DNA of 37,600 nucleotides from a virus. Shown in pieces: positions 21,701 through 32,067 of this stretch. The notes below the pieces were generated by a model, which had not been told where the DNA came from, did no database searches, and worked only from the letters and a program-made list of their open reading frames with translations. Numbering within the stretch: position 1 is the stretch's first letter; the number at the start of each line of letters is the position of its first letter. The position numbers and the translations under genes are program-made. Location: the IMG/VR virus record IMGVR_UViG_3300047365_000335, positions 1-37,600 of that record; one strand, 5' to 3'.

Positions 21701-24700
21701 CTGAAGAAGCAGTAGCAAGAATGCTCACTACTTATCCTTCATTTACGGTTACCGGTGGTAATCAAAACTGTATTGATGATGTTGTAGATCTTTTAGAAGC
21801 AATTGCTGACAACGTTGCTTATGGTGGTAATGATAAGACATGGGATGCAGCATATTCTTATGTAAAGGGTGCTCACGTATCTGGTGAAGAAGCAGAGACA
21901 AATTATGTTTTTGAGCAAGCAAAAGAAATGGCTGCTCAGGTAATGAGAAACCAGAAGATCCTTGCTATTGGATCTCATGGTGAGACACAGACATTTGACA
22001 CCACGATTACATATGATATCCCCGATCCGGTTATTGATCGTAATGGCGATGCTCGTAACTTAATTATTTCCAATAAAAATATTATTGCGAACGAAGCATA
22101 TGAAAGAATGCTTGCAGAAAATCCTGGATTTGTTAGTCCGTCAGGAAATTCACAAGATTGTATCGATGATATTTTAGATTTTGTAGAGGAAGTTTCATAT
22201 AATCTGGCATTTGGTGGCAATGATCGTGTATGGGACACTGCTAATCTATATGTTCAGGGTGCTCATGTAGCAGGCGAAGAAACACAAACAATTCAATGTT
22301 TTGAATATGCTAGAGACCTAATGGTCCAAGCAATGAGAAATGAGGTTATTCTATCAGTAGGATCTCATGGTTTAACTCAAGCATTTGATAATACAATTAC
22401 CTATGATCTTCCTGCACCTGTTGACAATAAATCTGGTGATGCTAAGAACTTAATTCTTGCAAATAAAGATTTTATTGCAGAAGTTGCATTTGGAAGAATG
22501 CAAGTTCAGTATCCAACTTTTGCTGTCCCAACAGGAAACAATGTTGATTGTATTGATGACATTAAAGATATAATTGAAGTTGTTTCTCATAACCTTGCCT
22601 TTGGCGGCAATGATCGTGTATGGGATGCTGCAAACTTATATGCAACTGGTCAACATGTTTCTGGTGAAGAAGCTCAAACTCTTTATGCTTTTGCTCAAGC
22701 AAGAGATATTATGGTTGAGGTTATGAGAAACGAAGATGTAACCGTTGATGGTCATACATCTTTAACTCAATCTAAAGATTTGACAATAACTGTTGATAGT
22801 GCTAATCCTACTTGTGCTTCGCAGGCATCTACGATTGCTTCATTAGTACAACTATTAACAAATACAATTTCTGCTGGAAGCACTCTTTATGGTGTTACCC
22901 GTACAGTATCGTTGGGATCTTGTAACGATGTGAGAGATGCATTAACAACTCTTACTAGTATCGTAACTACTGCAATTACTACTCCTGCTTCACTTAATGG
23001 TATTGTTAGATCTGTTTCTGTCGGATCTTGTGAGGATGTAAGATCAACAATCAATACTCTATTCGCAATTGTTCAAAATGCGGTCATTACTCCTTCTACA
23101 CTTTCAAATATTGGTAGAACAATATCTAATGGATCTTGTCAGAATGTAACTTCTGCAATCACAACGTTATTTAAAATTCTTACTGATACTATTGATAATC
23201 CTGGTTATCTGGAGTCCATTGAGAGACAAGAATCTCCACTTGGATTAGCATTTGGACCTTCTGTTAATGCTAATGCAACTAGCAGCAATTTGTATCTGTA
23301 CTTTACGATGACTTCTGGTACATATACCAGTGAGTATTCGCCAACAGTTGATGAAACTATTACTCAAGATACTGCATATCCCGAATGTGTTAATCAGGCA
23401 TCTGCCATTCGCCAGTATTTTGCTAATATTACGACTATTATTCAGACCGGTCTGAATACTATTCCTAGAAATGAACCAACCCAGTTGACTACAGAACTTG
23501 CTTCTAGATCAACTATATGGACACTAAGAGATTCTACTGGAACTAACCCACATAATCTAGAAACTGGTACTCCAGTAAGATTAGTTCCACGTCCAAGATA
23601 TGATACGGTAACTAATCAATATGTTGATGTTGATAAGAGAAAGGTTAGATTGCCTAGTGGATTTGATACTAATGAAAAATATTATGTAATTGCACCCGCA
23701 AGAACAACCAAACCAGAAGATTATTCTGGTGTTGGCGCATTCAATGGTAGCGACCAAACTAAATTGATGCTTGCAAGTAGCAAAGAGAATGCTGCTGCTG
23801 GTATCTACATCCACTCTGCTGAAGTTGAAGCAATTGACTCAGATATTGAAATTGATATCTATCAATTTGTTTTGGATGATAAGTACGATCTGCATCAATA
23901 CAATTGTATTTTAGATATATCTGTAAATTCGGGTATTCGTACTGATGTTCCTCATATTTTTGATGTTCCTTTTGCAAGTATTCCTGGACATAGAGTATTC
24001 TTTAGAAAAAATGAAGGCGGTAGTTTACCATTAGTTGGTGCTGCATATTCTCAAGATCCTAGTGTTGCTGATTCTAACGGCAGAATAAAGGAAGATGCAT
24101 CATTCTGGGCAAGATACCAGAACGAAAAAGTATTTACAATTCACTCTACGAAAGCGGATGCAATTGCAAATGTAAATCCAATTACATTCCAACCTGGAAC
24201 ATATGATTTTGCGACATTTGCTGATAAGCGTGAAGCGCCAATGCGCTTTGATCCGACATATCAAAACCCAGATACTAATCCTCAAATTTATGGTAAATGG
24301 TATTTGCAGTGTGAAAATCATTCAGAGAATTCTAACGATCCTGAATATAATTACAATATCCTCACAAGATTGCATGAGAATACTTATAGCGATTTATCTG
24401 GTCAAGATAAGACAAATGATACCTGGTTTGAAAGAATTAAGGATGAGCGAGATAAAGATGAGCGTATCTATCGCTTACGTTATGTTATCCCTAAGTATCT
24501 CCAGGCAGTTCGTGATCCTATCAACGGATTCTCGCTCAAAGTCCGTAAAGATGAAACTAGAAAACTTTTACCACAGAAACTTGTTCTCAGACCAGTCACT
24601 GGTTCTGTAACTAAAGCAAGATTCTTTAACCCTGTACAGGCAAATGAAGTAATTGGTTATACAAAACAAGATTTTCTTGATAATAGTTTAAATGAAGAAG

Positions 24701-27700
24701 CTGCATACGATCCATATAAACGTGACATTGTAGGTGGCACACAATATGCCAAGATTATTGAGACACAAAACTATGTTTCAATGACAATTCAATCTGCCAG
24801 ATACTTTATCGATGGATCTAGTGGTGATGAACTTCTGGAAATGGATGTCTATGATTTAGGTGTTACTAATTTAGGATTACTAAATGAGACATTTACAACA
24901 GTTAAAATTACTGCTCCTCAAGGTGGTAACTTTGTTGCTGATAGAACTCAATCTTTAGATGCTACTAATAGAATTGAATGGTTTGGTAATTCTTCCGGAT
25001 ATGGTTATCTGCATGCAGTACTTAATGTTCCTGGAACTTCCGAGTGGCACTTAATCATTAAGGGTATATCTGGTAAGATTGATTACTCTGAATTTGATAA
25101 TATCAGATTCTCACAGGATGCGGTATTTGCTGATCTACTTGCAGATGAAGATTTTGGTAAGTCACTCTATATTAAAGATCTTATTGCAAAAGGTTATCCT
25201 GAGTACTATTACAGACAAAAAGGAGCATCAATTTATACGGTAACTCCTGGTGATATCATTACTGATGATGCTAACATTCAATACTATGTTGAATCTGTAA
25301 CTGATGCAGGAGAACTAGATGATACTTTCTATGTCTTCGATTCTTTAGAAATTCAGCGTCGTATTTATGGTCAGCAAGATGGTATTTACTATCTAACTGC
25401 TATACGTGGTAATGTATCGCCATTCCCAACAGGTGCAGGTAATCAGGGCAACTTCAAAAATATGAAGTTCTCTCAACCAATTAGTAAATTATACCCACTA
25501 AACTATAAGAATGATCCTCTTTGGTTCAAGCAATTAGATGTTAATGCTATTGACCCACCGCAAACATATTCTGCTGCTGATAACTATACTCACGGTCTTG
25601 TAACAGTTAACGACTTCAAGGGTTCGATGACCCGAGAGATGGTTGAGGACTTTATCTCTCAAGGTGCATTGTCTAATAATACTTACACCCAAGTATCCTC
25701 TGTAGTAGACAATAGAATTAAAGCACAGAAAGGTAACGCAACTTCTGGTTCAGAAGATCGCCGCATTCCTATTGCTGGTGACAGCACTGTAATGTCAGAT
25801 ATGCGTCTCTATGTTGAACTTAGAAGACCCTCTATTGCTCGTGCAGGTAACCACACGTTTGAGTACCTTGGATTCGGTCCTGGTAACTATTCAACAGGTC
25901 TTCCTGCCCGTCAGGAGATCGTTTTAACACCAACTCAGGACTTCTATGCACAGTCCAAGAAGCAAGATGGTGGTTTAGTATTCTACACCGGTCTAAACTC
26001 TAATGGTGACCTATACATTGGTAACCGTAAGATTGATGCTATCACAGGTGAAGAAGAGTTCTTAGAATCTGCACAGTTAGTTGATTCGGATGATGATAAC
26101 GAGGATGTAGGAAATCTCGTTACTACTTTTGATACTCCAGTAACATTTAATGAGTATATCACTGTAAATGGCGGTGATCAACAAGATAAGACGAGTACAT
26201 TTAACTCACCTGTTACTATAAACGTTCTTGGTAGAGTTAGAGATTTTGCATTAAATGTTATCTCGAATGTATCACCAAGTGATGGTGATGATGGTTCACT
26301 TGATAAAACTCAGCAGTTCCTCAATCAAGATACTTTTGGTGATATTGTAATTGCAAGAAACCGAGTTGCTGCTTCTGTATTCCAGTTTAATCCACGTGGT
26401 TCAAATGGTGCTGCACAAGGTTACAAGATTCAAAATCATGTAGTTGGAACTGAAGGATCTAATTACACTCCAAACCAGAGTTCGCTTTATAGCACTGGAT
26501 TAGGAACTGCTCTTGATCCTCTTCAGGCAGTTCAGTATGGTAATGCTGGCGCACCTTTCTCGGGGGACATTCTTCTCAAAGGTAGTGAAGTCGGTGTTAC
26601 TGGATCTTTGGGGTGGATTTATTCAAACTTCTTTGAATCTATTCCTTCTGCCAACATTCAGAATCTATTCATGAATGGAAGTGTAGTTATTACAATTAAC
26701 TGGGGCAACAACCTTAAAAATAAGCAGGTTGGCGTTACTTCTGGTTCTCAAATTAGAATCTCTAACTTCAGTGATAGCGGATTTAACGGCAAATGGCAGA
26801 TAATCTCTAACGGATTTAATCCAGAAGCTACTAGTTGTCAGATTGCAATTCTTGAAAATAGAGGAAATGTAGCAAATGATAATCCACGTTTGTGGTCTTC
26901 TGAAATTGCTAATAATTCTGATGTAAGAATGGAATTTTCCAACTCTGCATGGAAGGAAGTAGGTGTTCTAGGATCCGAAACTTTAAGAACCGATACTAAT
27001 AATATTGGTAATTACAAGTTAGGTGTTAACACTGTAGCAAGATCCGAGCATGAGGCATGGAAAACTGGATTTGTTGATCCACTTACTGAACCACGTGCAA
27101 ACCTTGACGTTGTTGGTACTGCATTCATTAGTGGTAAGACAATCCCGAATTATCTTGACCACACTGTATATGCAAATAGAACAGAAACTGCTGAAAATAA
27201 TGCACTTCTAGTTGGTGGTGATAGTGCATCTCCGGATAATGAAGCAACTTTCCGCGTTGCTACCAGCAATGGTGGTCGTGTTGGTATTAACGTAACTAAT
27301 ATTGAATTAGATAGATCGTTGGTTGTTGATGGTCTATCTAGATTTACTGATGATGCTCGTTTTGAGCATGATATTGAAGTTAATGGTGATGACGGTGCAA
27401 CTGCTGAGATAAGAACTTCGCAGACAACAGGTACATTTAATCTAGTTACAGATTCTACATTTACTGGCACACTTAATATTGGTAACAAAGTAAGTGATCT
27501 GTATGTTCTTAATACTAGTACAGATAAGCAGAGAACTTATCTTGGAAATGCATCTACTGAAAGTTATATCTGGTTAGGAAATACTCCTGATACTAGTAGT
27601 AATATTTCTCAGATTATAGTTGGTGGTGCATATGATAATAACGAAACCTTATCATATACCCTAATTGGCAGTAAAGCATTCAAAACTGCTGGAGATTTCC

Positions 27701-30636
27701 AGTTAGGAACTAGAAGAGGTCTTACTGATACTGTTAAGTTGTCAACTACTGCAGGTATAGTTGAATTTTTCTCTGGTAACTCTGCTACAACTAAAATTGA
27801 TTTTGCTACCAATGCTTCTGACATTACCATTGCTGGTCAAGGTGGAGATACAAGAATTAGAAATAATCTAATTGTTGATTCTACTGCTACGTTCAACTCT
27901 GATGTTACTTTGTGTGGTGGAGTTGCTTCTTACTCATTTGTAGCAAATAGAGGACAAATTGGTTCTACTGTAATTGGTCACACTAGTGGCATTCTAGGAA
28001 ACAATTTGTTCAACTCTAATGTTGATATTATTAGTATTGCTAGGAAAAATACTGCTGATGCAGAATACAATGCTGTAGATACTTCCGGTAGCGGTACTTG
28101 GGGTGGTTCTGTATTCCAAAATGAAATCACTACGATTGGTGGAACACCAATTATTCAACCTCAGGTTCTACCTGCTCTATCTGGTAATCAGTATTACTTA
28201 CCAATTAAGAATAAACCAGTTGATGCTGCAGATGCTCAGTATTTTAACGAAAATGATATTTTATTGATTGATACGCCTACAGTTGGAGCTAGGCATCCAG
28301 AATTTGTTAAAGTTGTCTCTCTACCAAGAATCAATACTGCTCCATTCTTCTTAGTAGTTGAGCGTTTACCATTTGGAACATTTACTTCTACTAGAAGTGA
28401 TCATGGTGATACTACACCGATTTACAAGTGTAATGTTCAGTTTAATTCTACTTGGATTACTCAAAATATTGATAATTCTGGAAATGAAGACAATGTTTAT
28501 CTTGCTCAATTTGGTGGAACTATTGCCCTTGAAGATTATGTAATTATTTCTCGTGATGACGGAACTCCATCTGGAGATGGTGTTGATGATGCAGGTGAAG
28601 TACTTAAAGTTAAGACATTAATCGATCAAGTTGCTAAGAAATTTAGAATTTCTGGTGATTGTGATTCTTCTGATGGAGATGTGTTTGTAGTTAATTCTGT
28701 AACTGGAGACACCACTATTAAGGGTGATGTTATTATTAATAATGGTTTAACTATCAATGGTGGATGTGATTCTCCAATACGTGGAACAATTACTGGATCT
28801 ATCACTGGTACTTATAAGGATGTTGCATCAGAATTCATAACTGCAATTTCTGATGCTGATATTGCAAATATTGAAATTGGTGATTTAGTTAAATTTGATC
28901 CTGCCGAGAACTATACTAGATTTAGTATCTACCCAAGAACACGTATCAATGAGATTAGATATGCAACTGACAACAACACCATTGTATTAAATAGAAGATT
29001 AGAGGTTGATATAACATCTACTGTAAAGGTAATTGTTTATAAGAATGAAGAGTTTGTAATCACTAACAACAAAGGACAAACTGGTTTCTTCTATGATACT
29101 TGCAACTCTGAACTTGAAATTGGTAATCAGGCAAGGAGATTTGATATTAGTAGAGTATATCCAGATGATGAAACTCCCGCTACTACAGTATCTTCATATG
29201 AAAATATTACATCTGATGTTAGGGTATATTCTTATTGGGTAGATCCACTAACAACTAACGCAGGTGGTCCAACTAGCACTCTTAATGCATCTGCAGCAAC
29301 TGGTGCTATTTCTGGATCTGTTTATTTAACAGTTGCAGAACTTGGAAATGATAATGGTCGATTTGCTATTGATGATTTAATTATTGTTGGTGAAACTTCT
29401 GATATTAGTCAGAATGGATTGGATGGCAATACATGGGAGATCATGAAAATTGCTGCTGTTGATGCACCAAGTAATACTTTAAGATGTTTGCCTGCTCAAG
29501 AGGGAACAAGTGCCAGAGCATTGGGCGATTACCCTGCTTCAACTACAAGTGTCATAAGAATTCTCAAGCATCCTGAGAGTTCTGGTTTATATGATATTGA
29601 TCTAAGATCTCGTAGTGGAACTGGTAGTTTTGTATCAGCAATTATTAGTGACGGTCATATTGTACAACAGAAACTTGATTACTCCAACTGGGTACGTTTT
29701 GTTGATGTAAGAAACAATAGCAAAGATGAATGGTTCTTTGTTAATGGTGGATTGTTTGGTAAGTATCATTCACTAATAATGAATGATGCTATCCAGGTTG
29801 GAGATGTTCCATATAGAACTGGATCTCTAAAACTGAATGAGGATCTTAAATTACTTGGTGGTAGCATTCTTGTAAGTGATTCTGTTAATAAGACACCAAT
29901 TCTGTATGTTAACAATGATGATGGTCATGCTGATCACCCTGGAAACATTGAATTTAATGCTGGTATTGTTGGTAGAGGAGACATTAAACTCTACTCTGCT
30001 TCTTGTCCAGAAAGTGACTCAATCGGCGCATGTGATCCAACATTCGCTGTTGATCTTGACGGTGATGTTTTAGCTGGACAGAGTTTAACCATTCGTGGTG
30101 CAGCATTAGAAATTCCACCTAAAGTACCAAAACTTGATCTTTTAAATCTAGGACCCAATGGTGCTAATACATTTACTGTAAACCAAGATCAATCAATTGA
30201 TGCATTTGGACTTACAAACTTCTATACATCATCTGGTGGTAGACACGCTAGATATGTAGCGAGTGGATCTGATCCTTCTGCTAAGTTCTTAACTCCAAAT
30301 GTTCAATATTTTGCAAATGTCGATCAAGGTGATGCATTAATTCTATATCTACCAGAGAATCCTCAATCTGGTGATACAGTTTCTGTCATTGAAGTTGGTG
30401 GAAATCTAACTTATGATACATCACTAATCATGAGAGCACAGGGAATCGGAACTAGGGTTCAGGGAGATTCTACTGGTACTACAATTGGTATTGGTGGAAC
30501 TACACCTTATTCTGCTGGTGAATTGATTGTACAAACACCAAATGCTGGATTTACTCTTGTCTACCTTGGTGGCACAGATTCAAATGGAACAATTGTTTCT
30601 TCAGGAGTACAAGGTTGGTGGCTCAAGGAGGTTTAA
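18763..30636 (+). CDS. giant tail-fibre / baseplate structural protein
   Basis: Started at ATG 18763 (MALTRLDNLISSKTGKYLYV), 3957 residues; a TTG at 18754 would add three. The first ~500 residues look like a right-handed beta-helix (FTIMLMPGNHYIDNR, GGAILPRGSSLVGYDLRRTV). Residues about 645-760 hold a degenerate copy, and about 833-1346 four tandem copies, of a ~129-residue unit. Residues about 1346-1488 hold three ~45-residue GSC repeats. The rest is beta-rich with fibre-type strands (TTKIDFATNASDITIAGQGG, FAVDLDGDVLAGQSLTIRGA). No catalytic motif was recognised. Probable role: a long peripheral baseplate or side-fibre component. It is followed after 3 bases by collar-fibre genes and preceded by a late promoter. 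Confidence 0.75.
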   Translation: MALTRLDNLISSKTGKYLYVSPDDFNASDELNNRGNSPIRPFKSIQRGFLEIARYSYLPGPDNDRFDQFTIMLMPGNHYIDNRPGLVDTNGIDAFSFNQALNEWEDNSNLDISDPNNKLYLFNNTEGGAILPRGSSLVGYDLRRTVVRPLYVPDPADRLEKRSAIFNVTGACYFWQFTIKDGDLEPSSPLYDKNEGVGKVYYQNGYWDQLAVPNYSHHKLTVFEYADKEELGLYYRKIAKAFSAYQPTIDDPGEFTERIQETRIVGPLSDIRSIESIKCVDSSPAGTITVEITTKVDHGYFKNQFIAIEGNGLDEQLNGTFPVSVIDLVDSRKFQYQIAGTVAALGTTAGLVSGTTYTSQNGLSANAVVKAEVDSVESASPYVFNCSIRSTWGICGIWANGLKATGFKSMVIAQYTGVSLQKDDRAFIRYDEYTNTWNQASLTDAFATTPYHTKGDAYWKDDWRNFHVRASDDAFIQNVSIFAVGFADHFLMESGGDMSITNSNSNFGNTSLHAIGFKGFAFNQDKGGYITDIVPPQIVPETTGNTKKNAYYTLDVKASNDPNNHSKIYIGNDDGYDPAKRPAASIDGFRVGARTDEKLYVKLTPRSAGSDNIFNATLTPNGFKKFTATADILNPSNIAINNKDLDAANRIEENKNFIAHEAYGYITGKYPSITIKENITIEKCRRDIGYLIDATIQDLRLGGNINTIQAAESYYVGNNLSYITGELTETLEGYNYARDLAIAAMRNFSYLRQGSASTAGASLVDVGDTSGIVQGMLIADYDPSEFTNGKLNVNATRPASPVIPDGTYVKNIVNSSFIEIGQKAVFSEKKLVSDRYGDAKDQILANKNFIAAEAVARMHLDFPGFSVAGGDQNCIDDVVDVLEAVSENTAFGGNAETWDAAYLYETGNHIAGEEQESLRVFKYARDMAIQVQRNEDVFVFGTHGLTQTKDTTITYEAPEVVTDRNGDARNLILANKELIAEEAVARMLTTYPSFTVTGGNQNCIDDVVDLLEAIADNVAYGGNDKTWDAAYSYVKGAHVSGEEAETNYVFEQAKEMAAQVMRNQKILAIGSHGETQTFDTTITYDIPDPVIDRNGDARNLIISNKNIIANEAYERMLAENPGFVSPSGNSQDCIDDILDFVEEVSYNLAFGGNDRVWDTANLYVQGAHVAGEETQTIQCFEYARDLMVQAMRNEVILSVGSHGLTQAFDNTITYDLPAPVDNKSGDAKNLILANKDFIAEVAFGRMQVQYPTFAVPTGNNVDCIDDIKDIIEVVSHNLAFGGNDRVWDAANLYATGQHVSGEEAQTLYAFAQARDIMVEVMRNEDVTVDGHTSLTQSKDLTITVDSANPTCASQASTIASLVQLLTNTISAGSTLYGVTRTVSLGSCNDVRDALTTLTSIVTTAITTPASLNGIVRSVSVGSCEDVRSTINTLFAIVQNAVITPSTLSNIGRTISNGSCQNVTSAITTLFKILTDTIDNPGYLESIERQESPLGLAFGPSVNANATSSNLYLYFTMTSGTYTSEYSPTVDETITQDTAYPECVNQASAIRQYFANITTIIQTGLNTIPRNEPTQLTTELASRSTIWTLRDSTGTNPHNLETGTPVRLVPRPRYDTVTNQYVDVDKRKVRLPSGFDTNEKYYVIAPARTTKPEDYSGVGAFNGSDQTKLMLASSKENAAAGIYIHSAEVEAIDSDIEIDIYQFVLDDKYDLHQYNCILDISVNSGIRTDVPHIFDVPFASIPGHRVFFRKNEGGSLPLVGAAYSQDPSVADSNGRIKEDASFWARYQNEKVFTIHSTKADAIANVNPITFQPGTYDFATFADKREAPMRFDPTYQNPDTNPQIYGKWYLQCENHSENSNDPEYNYNILTRLHENTYSDLSGQDKTNDTWFERIKDERDKDERIYRLRYVIPKYLQAVRDPINGFSLKVRKDETRKLLPQKLVLRPVTGSVTKARFFNPVQANEVIGYTKQDFLDNSLNEEAAYDPYKRDIVGGTQYAKIIETQNYVSMTIQSARYFIDGSSGDELLEMDVYDLGVTNLGLLNETFTTVKITAPQGGNFVADRTQSLDATNRIEWFGNSSGYGYLHAVLNVPGTSEWHLIIKGISGKIDYSEFDNIRFSQDAVFADLLADEDFGKSLYIKDLIAKGYPEYYYRQKGASIYTVTPGDIITDDANIQYYVESVTDAGELDDTFYVFDSLEIQRRIYGQQDGIYYLTAIRGNVSPFPTGAGNQGNFKNMKFSQPISKLYPLNYKNDPLWFKQLDVNAIDPPQTYSAADNYTHGLVTVNDFKGSMTREMVEDFISQGALSNNTYTQVSSVVDNRIKAQKGNATSGSEDRRIPIAGDSTVMSDMRLYVELRRPSIARAGNHTFEYLGFGPGNYSTGLPARQEIVLTPTQDFYAQSKKQDGGLVFYTGLNSNGDLYIGNRKIDAITGEEEFLESAQLVDSDDDNEDVGNLVTTFDTPVTFNEYITVNGGDQQDKTSTFNSPVTINVLGRVRDFALNVISNVSPSDGDDGSLDKTQQFLNQDTFGDIVIARNRVAASVFQFNPRGSNGAAQGYKIQNHVVGTEGSNYTPNQSSLYSTGLGTALDPLQAVQYGNAGAPFSGDILLKGSEVGVTGSLGWIYSNFFESIPSANIQNLFMNGSVVITINWGNNLKNKQVGVTSGSQIRISNFSDSGFNGKWQIISNGFNPEATSCQIAILENRGNVANDNPRLWSSEIANNSDVRMEFSNSAWKEVGVLGSETLRTDTNNIGNYKLGVNTVARSEHEAWKTGFVDPLTEPRANLDVVGTAFISGKTIPNYLDHTVYANRTETAENNALLVGGDSASPDNEATFRVATSNGGRVGINVTNIELDRSLVVDGLSRFTDDARFEHDIEVNGDDGATAEIRTSQTTGTFNLVTDSTFTGTLNIGNKVSDLYVLNTSTDKQRTYLGNASTESYIWLGNTPDTSSNISQIIVGGAYDNNETLSYTLIGSKAFKTAGDFQLGTRRGLTDTVKLSTTAGIVEFFSGNSATTKIDFATNASDITIAGQGGDTRIRNNLIVDSTATFNSDVTLCGGVASYSFVANRGQIGSTVIGHTSGILGNNLFNSNVDIISIARKNTADAEYNAVDTSGSGTWGGSVFQNEITTIGGTPIIQPQVLPALSGNQYYLPIKNKPVDAADAQYFNENDILLIDTPTVGARHPEFVKVVSLPRINTAPFFLVVERLPFGTFTSTRSDHGDTTPIYKCNVQFNSTWITQNIDNSGNEDNVYLAQFGGTIALEDYVIISRDDGTPSGDGVDDAGEVLKVKTLIDQVAKKFRISGDCDSSDGDVFVVNSVTGDTTIKGDVIINNGLTINGGCDSPIRGTITGSITGTYKDVASEFITAISDADIANIEIGDLVKFDPAENYTRFSIYPRTRINEIRYATDNNTIVLNRRLEVDITSTVKVIVYKNEEFVITNNKGQTGFFYDTCNSELEIGNQARRFDISRVYPDDETPATTVSSYENITSDVRVYSYWVDPLTTNAGGPTSTLNASAATGAISGSVYLTVAELGNDNGRFAIDDLIIVGETSDISQNGLDGNTWEIMKIAAVDAPSNTLRCLPAQEGTSARALGDYPASTTSVIRILKHPESSGLYDIDLRSRSGTGSFVSAIISDGHIVQQKLDYSNWVRFVDVRNNSKDEWFFVNGGLFGKYHSLIMNDAIQVGDVPYRTGSLKLNEDLKLLGGSILVSDSVNKTPILYVNNDDGHADHPGNIEFNAGIVGRGDIKLYSASCPESDSIGACDPTFAVDLDGDVLAGQSLTIRGAALEIPPKVPKLDLLNLGPNGANTFTVNQDQSIDAFGLTNFYTSSGGRHARYVASGSDPSAKFLTPNVQYFANVDQGDALILYLPENPQSGDTVSVIEVGGNLTYDTSLIMRAQGIGTRVQGDSTGTTIGIGGTTPYSAGELIVQTPNAGFTLVYLGGTDSNGTIVSSGVQGWWLKEV
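20698..22800 (+). repeat. tandem ~129-residue coding repeats in the giant structural protein
   Basis: Four units at 21259-21645, 21646-22032, 22033-22422 and 22423 to about 22800 are each 387-390 bases. Each has GDA-(R/K)-(N/D)-x-I-(L/I)-(A/S)-NK, then NCIDD or DCIDD, FGGN-x-x-x-WD-x-A, G-x-H-(V/I)-x-GEE, A-(R/K)-(D/E)-(M/I)-x-x-Q/E-x-x-RN and a final T-x-TIT. A degenerate unit (20698-21014) precedes them. The spacing is almost constant, which suggests expansion by duplication. Confidence 0.85.
22801..23230 (+). repeat. three short Ser/Thr-rich GSC repeats
   Basis: Three units of about 45 residues with pattern GSC-x-(D/N)VR/T, TL-x-x-I, (I/T)-x-x-P-x-x-L-x-x-I-x-R-x-(V/I)-S. The Cys occurs once per unit (GSCNDV, GSCEDV, GSCQNV). 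They follow the 129-residue repeats in the same protein. Confidence 0.7.
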
Positions 30637-30639
30637 TAG

Positions 30640-32067
30640 ATGGCAAGTTATAATCGAATTAAATCAACAAAAATAGCCCCAATTGGCACAATTATGCCAT
30701 GGTGCGGGGGTTCTACATCAGGGCAAAATTTGGACAATGTTCCTCCTGGGTGGATTATTTGTAATGCAGCAGCAATACAATTAAATGCTGCAAGTTATCC
30801 TTTGCTTGCCAAGATAATTGGTAATACATATGGTCCTCCAGTGCCAGATACTAGTTATGAGATAGGAACTAATTGGGGACTAGTTAATGATTTTCCTTAT
30901 AATCCACCTGCTGGTCAAATTGGACACAATCCAAATAAGCATGTAGATAATTTTGCTTTACCAAACTTAAATCAATTATCCTTAATTGATATTGAATCTA
31001 ATAGAGGATCTGATAGCGAACCTGCAAATGATAGTGCTTTAACGGTTGGTGATTTGTCTGTTCTAACTACTACAGTTAGTAGAAATGGTAGTGAAGGAGA
31101 TCTTCCAGACGTTTTGCAAGATGCTAATGTAGATATCACATTTACTCTTGAAGTATCTCAAAATCTTGCTGGTAGAATTACTGGTATTGTGCTGGAAGAA
31201 CCAATTTATTTTGATACGGTTTACGTTTTGCCTAGGAAATTGGGCATTAATCACATACCACAACACACTCACAGACCAGCGTCTGATTCTGACTTTGATC
31301 AATTTTGGTCTGCTCAGCCAACGGGACAACATCTTTTAGAATTCCAACCAGGAAGAGGTGAAGAAGCATTGAATTCTGATGGTCAGATTACTGGTGTTAC
31401 TGCTATTGGTCAAAGAGGTTCACCTTTCCCTCATTCTTTTAAAAGTAATCCAGAAGCTAGTGTTACTTGGTATAATCCTGATAATCCATCTGACATTATG
31501 GTTCCTGGTGATTCTAGAGTTGTTATCGATGCGTCAAAATCATTAATTCCAGATAACGTTGCGGCCGCAGGGACCAGATCGATTGAGGAAAGAAACGGTA
31601 TTGAAGTTGCTTATACAGAAGATAATCGTGCTGTTGCTAATATTCAGCAACCTGCATACACTGGAACTTTTCCTCCTGCTGGTAAATATCAAGGTAAGAG
31701 AAATTATTATGCCTCTCCTGATATTCCATCTACTCATAGAGGATCTTCAATGCCAGCGGACTATATTGATGATGTTCCATATGAAGCGGGTGAGTCACAA
31801 CCTATAAATACTGCAGTAACTAATACTTTCACTACTACTCTTAATCATCCATATGAAAGATGGGTAGAAACTGGATTTGACTCACATACCCATGAGTCAA
31901 TGGAAATTATCATGACTAAAGGTAGTTTATCGACTCCAACCACTATATTGGTAAATGATATTGGCACGAGTTCTGCAATTCCTTTGAATGTAGATACTGC
32001 ATTGAGTATTCAAATGGATATTAACACACCATCTTTGACAATAATGTACATTATTCGGGCATTCTAA
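30640..32067 (+). CDS. tail-collar-domain fibre protein (gp12-like)
   Basis: 475 residues. The N-terminus carries a phage tail-collar domain: APIGTIMPWCGG, VPPGWIICNAAAIQLNAASY, PLLAKIIGNTYG and FALPNLNQ. This domain is found in T4 gp12 short tail fibres and related adhesins. The middle and C-terminal parts are beta-rich with His-containing motifs (GINHIPQHTHRPA, FDSHTHESMEI), reminiscent of metal-binding H-x-H sites that stabilise trimeric short fibres. It starts 3 bases after the giant protein and overlaps the next gene by one base (TAATG). The host receptor is not known. Confidence 0.8.
   Translation: MASYNRIKSTKIAPIGTIMPWCGGSTSGQNLDNVPPGWIICNAAAIQLNAASYPLLAKIIGNTYGPPVPDTSYEIGTNWGLVNDFPYNPPAGQIGHNPNKHVDNFALPNLNQLSLIDIESNRGSDSEPANDSALTVGDLSVLTTTVSRNGSEGDLPDVLQDANVDITFTLEVSQNLAGRITGIVLEEPIYFDTVYVLPRKLGINHIPQHTHRPASDSDFDQFWSAQPTGQHLLEFQPGRGEEALNSDGQITGVTAIGQRGSPFPHSFKSNPEASVTWYNPDNPSDIMVPGDSRVVIDASKSLIPDNVAAAGTRSIEERNGIEVAYTEDNRAVANIQQPAYTGTFPPAGKYQGKRNYYASPDIPSTHRGSSMPADYIDDVPYEAGESQPINTAVTNTFTTTLNHPYERWVETGFDSHTHESMEIIMTKGSLSTPTTILVNDIGTSSAIPLNVDTALSIQMDINTPSLTIMYIIRAF

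Noticed and set aside
21259-22800. The regularly spaced repeats considered as a CRISPR-like array.
   Set aside because: Units are 387-390 bases, coding, in frame and diverged at the DNA level, so they are protein-domain duplications.
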